A DNA stretch of 64,000 nucleotides from Gordonia oryzae (GTDB taxonomy: Bacteria > Actinomycetota > Actinomycetes > Mycobacteriales > Mycobacteriaceae): positions 62,001 to 126,000 of the forward strand of contig NZ_RKMH01000001.1 of assembly GCF_003797185.1 (NCBI RefSeq), written 5' to 3'. The number at the start of each line of letters is the position of its first letter. Within the stretch, counting starts at the first letter, position 1. Shown here one piece after another: positions 63,996-64,000 of the stretch. The notes under the pieces are model-generated. The model ran no database searches. It saw nothing but the letters and a program-made list of their open reading frames with translations, and was not told the origin of the DNA. A program made the position numbers and the translations under genes.

Positions 63996-64000
63996 TCGCT

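Overview
The window is high-GC actinobacterial chromosome with gene order very close to the Mycobacterium tuberculosis Rv2710-Rv2603c stretch, but with accessory genes of its own. Mycolata markers are present: AftC arabinosyltransferase, the pgsA-acyltransferase-pimA cluster for phosphatidylinositol mannosides, a Cei envelope protein, paired SigA/SigB and HemQ. A Gordonia-type member of the Mycobacteriales is the best guess. The genus is inference; the order is well supported.

Layout. 1-3.3 kb: the end of an AcuC-like deacetylase overlapping a Pat-like GNAT/acyl-CoA-synthetase fusion. 3.3-13.6 kb: sigB (with an ECF-type promoter), DUF3099, DUF3039, a BrkB-family membrane protein, an SF2 helicase, a small zinc protein, a ~0.9-kb stretch without a recognisable gene, sigA, ppgK and suhB. 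13.6-25.8 kb: cei, DUF4193 (with a CRP-like site in its leader), DUF3093, dut, DUF3710, an alpha/beta hydrolase carrying a 36-bp minisatellite, an OB-fold protein, two TrkA-type proteins, an APC permease, a TRAM RNA methyltransferase and dxs. 25.9-36.9 kb: RNase D, DUF3000, hemE-hemY-hemQ, a decayed PaiB-like pseudogene, msrB, aftC, an envelope lipoprotein with a degenerate hydrolase fold, a RibD-like reductase and a ZapE/AFG1 ATPase.

36.9-42 kb is accessory. It holds a DUF6285 protein, an acyl-CoA dehydrogenase and an APH-type kinase that together resemble the LvaB/LvaC/LvaA hydroxyacyl-CoA module, then a GNAT gene, and an SDR-methyltransferase-metallothionein string in which the metallothionein is only 31 residues. 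42.1-43.1 kb holds a tandemly duplicated Gly-Cys-Val tRNA triplet and a separate tRNA-Val(CAC). 43.1-47.4 kb looks like a small island: an orphan 409-aa protein, a serine resolvase with an 87-aa overlapping partner, a candidate res site, a mutarotase and a decayed VOC gene.

47.4-57 kb: a carboxylesterase, a GT87-type mannosyltransferase, a PGPGW membrane protein, thrS, a HIT hydrolase and the PIM cluster. 57.1-63.1 kb: the pdxS...tesB-pdxT-yebC block, split by a PP2C phosphatase, an FHA-HTH protein and a LuxR-type regulator whose upstream region carries two matched palindromes. The window ends in a frameshifted IS3-family transposase where ruvC would usually follow yebC.

Functionally, the window combines sigma factors, envelope glycolipid and arabinan synthesis, heme and PLP synthesis and isoprenoid entry. 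The parts most worth study are the PP2C/FHA/LuxR insertion with its operator array, the Lva-like module with its promoter palindrome, the resolvase island and the tiny metallothionein. Gene identities rest on motif and order recognition by eye; no database search was run.
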